A stretch of 64,000 bases of DNA, taken from Paracoccus salsus. GTDB taxonomy: Bacteria > Pseudomonadota > Alphaproteobacteria > Rhodobacterales > Rhodobacteraceae. Positions within the stretch are counted from its first letter, which is position 1. Each line of letters begins with the position of its first letter. The notes under the pieces are model-generated. The model saw nothing but the letters and a program-made list of their open reading frames with translations. It did not search any database and was not told where the DNA came from. Of the stretch, positions 60,656-64,000 are shown piece by piece. The stretch covers positions 62,001 to 126,000 of the forward strand of contig NZ_JAKGGD010000004.1 of assembly GCF_021556615.1 (NCBI RefSeq). Direction: 5' to 3'. The translations under genes were made by a program, and so were the position numbers.

Positions 60656-61450
60656 ATGCCGAGACAAGGAATGCGACTGACGGGATGGGCCATGGCATTG
60701 CTGGCCGGGACGACGCTGTCGGCGACAGCGCAGGACACGCTGACGGTCGGTGCCAACATCGGCAACGTGCCCTGGGAATTCCAGGACGAATCGGGTGAGT
60801 TCGTCGGGTTCGAGATCGACCTTGTCGCGGCCGTGGCCGAACGCCTCGGCGCCCAGGTCGAAACGGTGAACATACCCTTCAACGGCCTCTTCTCGGCGGT
60901 GCAGTCAGGGCGCATCGACATAGCGACCTCGTCGATCACCATCACGGACGAGCGTCTGGAATCGGTCAGCTTCGCCCAGCCCTATTACGACAGCGACCAG
61001 TCGCTGACGGCTCTGGCCGATGGCCCGGCCTCGCTGGCCGAGATGAAGGGCCGCGTCGTGGGAGTCGACACCGGATCGACAGGCGACATGTGGGCGACTG
61101 CGCAGGCCGAGGCCTACGGCTTCTCCGACATCCGCCGCTATGAGGGGCTGGCGCCTGCCATGCTGGACCTGCAGGCGGGGCGGATCGACGGCTATGTCTC
61201 CGATATTCCGGCGCTGCAATACTATGTTCGCGACAAGCCGCAACTGGAGGTGGTCGAGCGCATTCCCACCGGCGAGAAATACTCGATGATGTTCGCCAAG
61301 GATGCCGCACTCGCGACGCAGGTGAACACCGTGCTGGACGATCTCAAGACCGAGGGCGTGCTGGCCAAGCTGCACGAGAAATGGTTCGGCGTTGCCCCCG
61401 ACGAGGGCTCCTCGACCGTCACCGTCCTGCCGATGCCGTCGCTGGACTGA
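60656..61450 (+). CDS. Amino-acid ABC transporter substrate-binding protein
   Basis: A 264-aa periplasmic solute-binding protein (family 3). The signal peptide ends TLSATAQ. Mature family features are NVPWEFQDESGEFVGFEIDL, IATSSITITDERLESVSFAQ and GVDTGSTGDMWA. It binds a polar amino acid or derivative for import. The start at 60656 follows GGGGAG. First gene of the operon SBP-permease-ATPase-aminotransferase. Confidence 0.93.
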   Translation: MPRQGMRLTGWAMALLAGTTLSATAQDTLTVGANIGNVPWEFQDESGEFVGFEIDLVAAVAERLGAQVETVNIPFNGLFSAVQSGRIDIATSSITITDERLESVSFAQPYYDSDQSLTALADGPASLAEMKGRVVGVDTGSTGDMWATAQAEAYGFSDIRRYEGLAPAMLDLQAGRIDGYVSDIPALQYYVRDKPQLEVVERIPTGEKYSMMFAKDAALATQVNTVLDDLKTEGVLAKLHEKWFGVAPDEGSSTVTVLPMPSLD

Positions 61451-61496
61451 TCCGCTGCTTCGGGTCCGGGCCTGACCTGGACCCGAAAGGACGCTC

Positions 61497-62168
61497 ATGG
61501 ATCTCTTTGATACCTTCCTGAACGCCGAGGTCATGCGGCGGACCTTTCCCATGCTGATGCAGGGATTGTGGATCACGCTGCAACTTGGCGCGGCCAGCAT
61601 TGTCGCGGGCCTGGTCCTGGGGCTGGCGCTGGCGATGGCACGGCTATACGGACCGATGCCCCTGCGATTGCTGACGCGGTTCTATATCGACATCTTCCGG
61701 TCGATCCCTCTGCTGGTGCTGCTGATCATCGTCTATTACGCGCTGCCTTTCCTAGGCCTGCGGCTGTCGCCCTTTGTTTCGGCCATGAGCGCGCTGACGC
61801 TTGTCTCGGGCGCCTATACGGCCGAGATCTTTCGCGCCGGCATCGAGGCGATCCCCAAGGGCCAGTTCGAGGCATCCGCCGCACTGGGCCTCAGCGGGCG
61901 GCAGGCGATGGCCGATGTGATCCTGCCGCAAGCGGTGCGGATCGTCATCCCGCCGCTGACCAACAACGCGATCAACGTGGTCAAGGACACGGCGCTGGCT
62001 TCGGTCGTGGCGATGCCGGACCTGCTGAAGCAGGCCACGCAGGCGCAGGCCCTGGCGGCCAATCCGACGCCTCTGATCGTGGCCGCCGCGATCTATATCG
62101 CGTTCCTGTGGCCGCTGGTCGCGCTGGTGTCGCGCATGGAATGCCGCTTCGCGGCAAGGAGGCGCTAG
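61497..62168 (+). CDS. Amino-acid ABC transporter permease (HisM/GlnP type)
   Basis: A 223-aa inner-membrane permease with the EAA loop ([20 protein letters not shown]) and five TMs. [20 protein letters not shown] is diagnostic for the polar amino-acid family. The ribosome site AAAGGA precedes the ATG. Only one permease gene is present, implying a homodimeric channel. Confidence 0.94.
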   Translation: MDLFDTFLNAEVMRRTFPMLMQGLWITLQLGAASIVAGLVLGLALAMARLYGPMPLRLLTRFYIDIFRSIPLLVLLIIVYYALPFLGLRLSPFVSAMSALTLVSGAYTAEIFRAGIEAIPKGQFEASAALGLSGRQAMADVILPQAVRIVIPPLTNNAINVVKDTALASVVAMPDLLKQATQAQALAANPTPLIVAAAIYIAFLWPLVALVSRMECRFAARRR

Positions 62169-62169
62169 G

Positions 62170-62907
62170 ATGGCGGCATTCGTCAGCATCAGGAACCTGC
62201 GCAAGTCCTATGGCAGCTTCGAGGCGCTGAAAGGCATCGACCTGGACGTCGCGAAGGGCGAAGTCGTCTGCATCATCGGCCCCTCGGGGTCCGGCAAGTC
62301 CACGTTGATCCGCTGCATCAACAAGCTGGAATCCTTTTCTTCCGACAGCGAGATCCGGGTGGATGGCATCCCGGTCGCATCGGGTCGCGCCTTGGCCAGG
62401 GTTCGCGCCGAGGTCGGCATGGTCTTTCAGTCGTTCAACCTTTTCCCGCATCTGACCGTGCGCGAAAACGTCATGCTGGCGCCGCGCCGGGTTCGCAACA
62501 CCCCGCGTGCCGAGGCAGCGCGGCAGGCGGACCGGTTGCTGGATCGCGTGGGCATCGGAAACCAGGCCCAAAAATATCCCGACCACCTGTCGGGCGGACA
62601 ACAGCAGCGTGTGGCGATTGCCCGCGCGTTGGCGATGGAACCGCAGGTGATGCTGTTTGATGAGCCCACCAGTTCGCTGGACCCCGAGATGGTGGGCGAG
62701 GTTCTGGATGTGATGCGCGATCTGGCCCACACCGGCGTCACCATGATCGTCGTCACGCACGAGATGGGTTTTGCGTCCCAGGTGGCAGACCGCGTCATCT
62801 TCATGGATGCCGGCCTGATCGTCGAACAGGGACCGCCGGACCAGGTGCTGTCCAACCCACAGGAGCCTCGCACGCGAGATTTTCTCGGCGCCGTGCTGAA
62901 CCACTGA
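62170..62907 (+). CDS. Amino-acid ABC transporter ATP-binding protein (GlnQ type)
   Basis: A 245-aa ATPase. Walker [11 protein letters not shown]-loop [11 protein letters not shown], signature [15 protein letters not shown], Walker [15 protein letters not shown]-loop VVTHEM. It begins 1 nt after the permease stop, with AAGGAGG overlapping the end of that gene. Confidence 0.96.
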   Translation: MAAFVSIRNLRKSYGSFEALKGIDLDVAKGEVVCIIGPSGSGKSTLIRCINKLESFSSDSEIRVDGIPVASGRALARVRAEVGMVFQSFNLFPHLTVRENVMLAPRRVRNTPRAEAARQADRLLDRVGIGNQAQKYPDHLSGGQQQRVAIARALAMEPQVMLFDEPTSSLDPEMVGEVLDVMRDLAHTGVTMIVVTHEMGFASQVADRVIFMDAGLIVEQGPPDQVLSNPQEPRTRDFLGAVLNH

Positions 62908-62920
62908 AGAAAGCAACGCG

Positions 62921-64000
62921 ATGACACAGCTGGACATGGCTTACGTGCAGTCCCAGTTTCCCGGCCTGACCGCTGACTGGGTCTATTTCGACAATGCCGG
63001 CGGATCGCAGATCGCGCAGCCCGCGCTGGACCGAATGGTGGAGTTCCTGACCCATCGCAATGTCCAGATCGGCGGCAGCTATCCCGCCTCGATGGCTGCC
63101 GCCGCGGCGCTGATGGCCGGTCGGCAGGCGGCTGCAACGCTCGTCAATGCCGCCCGCTCCGAAGAGATCGTCTTCGGCCCCTCGACCACCGTGCTGATGG
63201 GCAATCTGATGCAGGCGATGCGCCGCCAATTCGCGCCGGGCGACGAGGTGATCGTGACCATGGCGGATCACGAAAGCAACATCGGTCCCTGGACTCGGCT
63301 GGAGGAATTCGGCGTCACGATCAAGGTCTGGCCCCTGAATGCGCAGACGATGGATCTGCAACTGGCGGATCTGGCGCCCCTGATGACGGACCGCACGCGG
63401 CTGGTCTGCGTGACCCACGTATCCAACATCCTGGGCAAGATCCATCCGGTCGCGGATTTTGCGCGCTATATCCACGACCACGGCGCGCTGATCTGCGTCG
63501 ATGCGGTGGCCTATGCGCCGCACCGCCTGATCGATGTGCAGACCTGGGACGTGGATTACTATGTGTTCAGCCTCTACAAGGCCTACGGTCCGCATGGTGC
63601 GGTGATGTATGGCAAATACGATCTGCTGGCCGAACTGGACGGGCTGTATCACTATTTCTACGGCAAGGACAAGGTCACGGCCAAGCTGGAGCCGGGCAAC
63701 CCCAGCTATGAGGCTGCCTATGCCACCGACGGCGTCCTTGCCTATCTGACCGGCCTTGCACGTCACCACGGAGCCACTGGCGACGAACGCGCGCTGCTCG
63801 CCGCCGCCTACGACCTGATCACCGCGCAGGAGGACGCTTTGACCGATCATCTGCTGGCCTGGCTTGGTGCCCGCAACGACTGCCGGATCATCGGAGAGGC
63901 CGCGAACCGCGCCAGCAGTCGTGTCCCAACCATCGCCTTCAAGTTCGACGGCATCGATTCCGGCAGCCTGACGCGGGCGATGGACGCTCATGGCATCGCC
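62921..64000 (+). CDS. Class V aminotransferase / cysteine-desulfurase-like enzyme (partial, runs off right edge)
   Basis: At least 360 aa from MTQLDMAYVQSQFPGL. A PLP fold type I enzyme of the aminotransferase class V group: VYFDNAGGSQIAQPALDRM, ADHESNIGPWTRL, the aspartate in LICVDAVAYAPH, and the PLP lysine in FSLYKAYGPHGAVMYGK. It follows the ABC genes after 13 nt, so it probably processes the imported amino compound. No stop within the window. Confidence 0.9.
   Translation, partial: MTQLDMAYVQSQFPGLTADWVYFDNAGGSQIAQPALDRMVEFLTHRNVQIGGSYPASMAAAAALMAGRQAAATLVNAARSEEIVFGPSTTVLMGNLMQAMRRQFAPGDEVIVTMADHESNIGPWTRLEEFGVTIKVWPLNAQTMDLQLADLAPLMTDRTRLVCVTHVSNILGKIHPVADFARYIHDHGALICVDAVAYAPHRLIDVQTWDVDYYVFSLYKAYGPHGAVMYGKYDLLAELDGLYHYFYGKDKVTAKLEPGNPSYEAAYATDGVLAYLTGLARHHGATGDERALLAAAYDLITAQEDALTDHLLAWLGARNDCRIIGEAANRASSRVPTIAFKFDGIDSGSLTRAMDAHGIA

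Noticed and set aside
1..64000. CRISPR arrays, rRNA operons, prophage structural genes
   Set aside because: No regularly spaced repeats of CRISPR type, no rRNA sequence, and no capsid, portal or tail genes were seen.

Overview
This 64 kb window is GC-rich and looks like the chromosome of an alphaproteobacterium of the Rhodobacteraceae, most likely Paracoccus or a close relative. The main evidence is the phaZ / phaC-phaP-phaR polyhydroxyalkanoate cluster (phaZ divergent), together with threonyl-tRNA synthetase, an amino-acid ABC transporter and RND efflux genes of alphaproteobacterial type. Genus is an inference from gene content, not from a search.

Layout. 1-13,200 is core-like: a partial Bcr/CflA-type drug exporter, a DsbA/FrnE-like protein overlapping an acyl-CoA ligase, a cold-shock protein, thrS, two overlapping alpha/beta hydrolases, a stress-type flavin-binding protein, and the PHA storage cluster (phaZ, phaC, phaP, phaR). 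It ends at a tRNA-Ser(GGA) gene (13113-13202).

13,203-39,112 is a composite accessory region anchored at that tRNA. A 15-bp copy of the tRNA 3' end recurs at 21267. Shorter copies of the same core (CTCCGCCACTTGC) recur at 33065 and 39104. Each downstream copy is followed by a terminator-like hairpin, and 150 bp of flank is duplicated after the copies at 21271 and 39102. I read this as three stacked segments. Segment A (13.2-21.3 kb) carries a P4-type integrase, an AlpA-like excisionase, a tightly overlapping operon of small genes, an ImmA/IrrE-DUF4411 toxin-antitoxin pair and a secreted or anchored nuclease. Segment B (21.3-33.1 kb) carries ion and stress transport: a CorC/HlyC-type CBS protein, Kup, a Ca2+/cation antiporter, an accessory SecD with a mutilated SecF, ExoD and an SLC13/TrkA-C transporter. 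It also holds several chimeric gene scars. Segment C (33.1-39.1 kb) carries DUF4386 and DUF6544 proteins, a broken serine hydrolase joined to recombinase debris, an RHH-domain protein behind a 29-bp palindrome, and an orphan CDI-type nuclease toxin/immunity pair.

39,100-54,500 is a mosaic: a truncated Rrf2/NsrR regulator next to a cyanide-insensitive bd oxidase (cioAB plus a 34-aa DUF2474 subunit), an unusual two-gene zinc metalloprotease locus (one gene frameshifted at an AG repeat), an AcoR-like activator upstream of a flavin monooxygenase and a zinc alcohol dehydrogenase, and an IS3-type remnant. 54,500-64,000 holds a TetR-MFP-RND efflux operon and a GntR-regulated amino-acid ABC uptake operon followed by a class-V aminotransferase that runs off the window.

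The most noteworthy items are the tandem tRNA-Ser island array, the RHH-palindrome/CdiA-CT/CdiI cassette at an island edge, the paired M1-like and HEXXGH metalloproteases, and the run of precise chimeric gene scars (hsdR, hemolysin/exoD, secF, serine hydrolase/integrase, nsrR).
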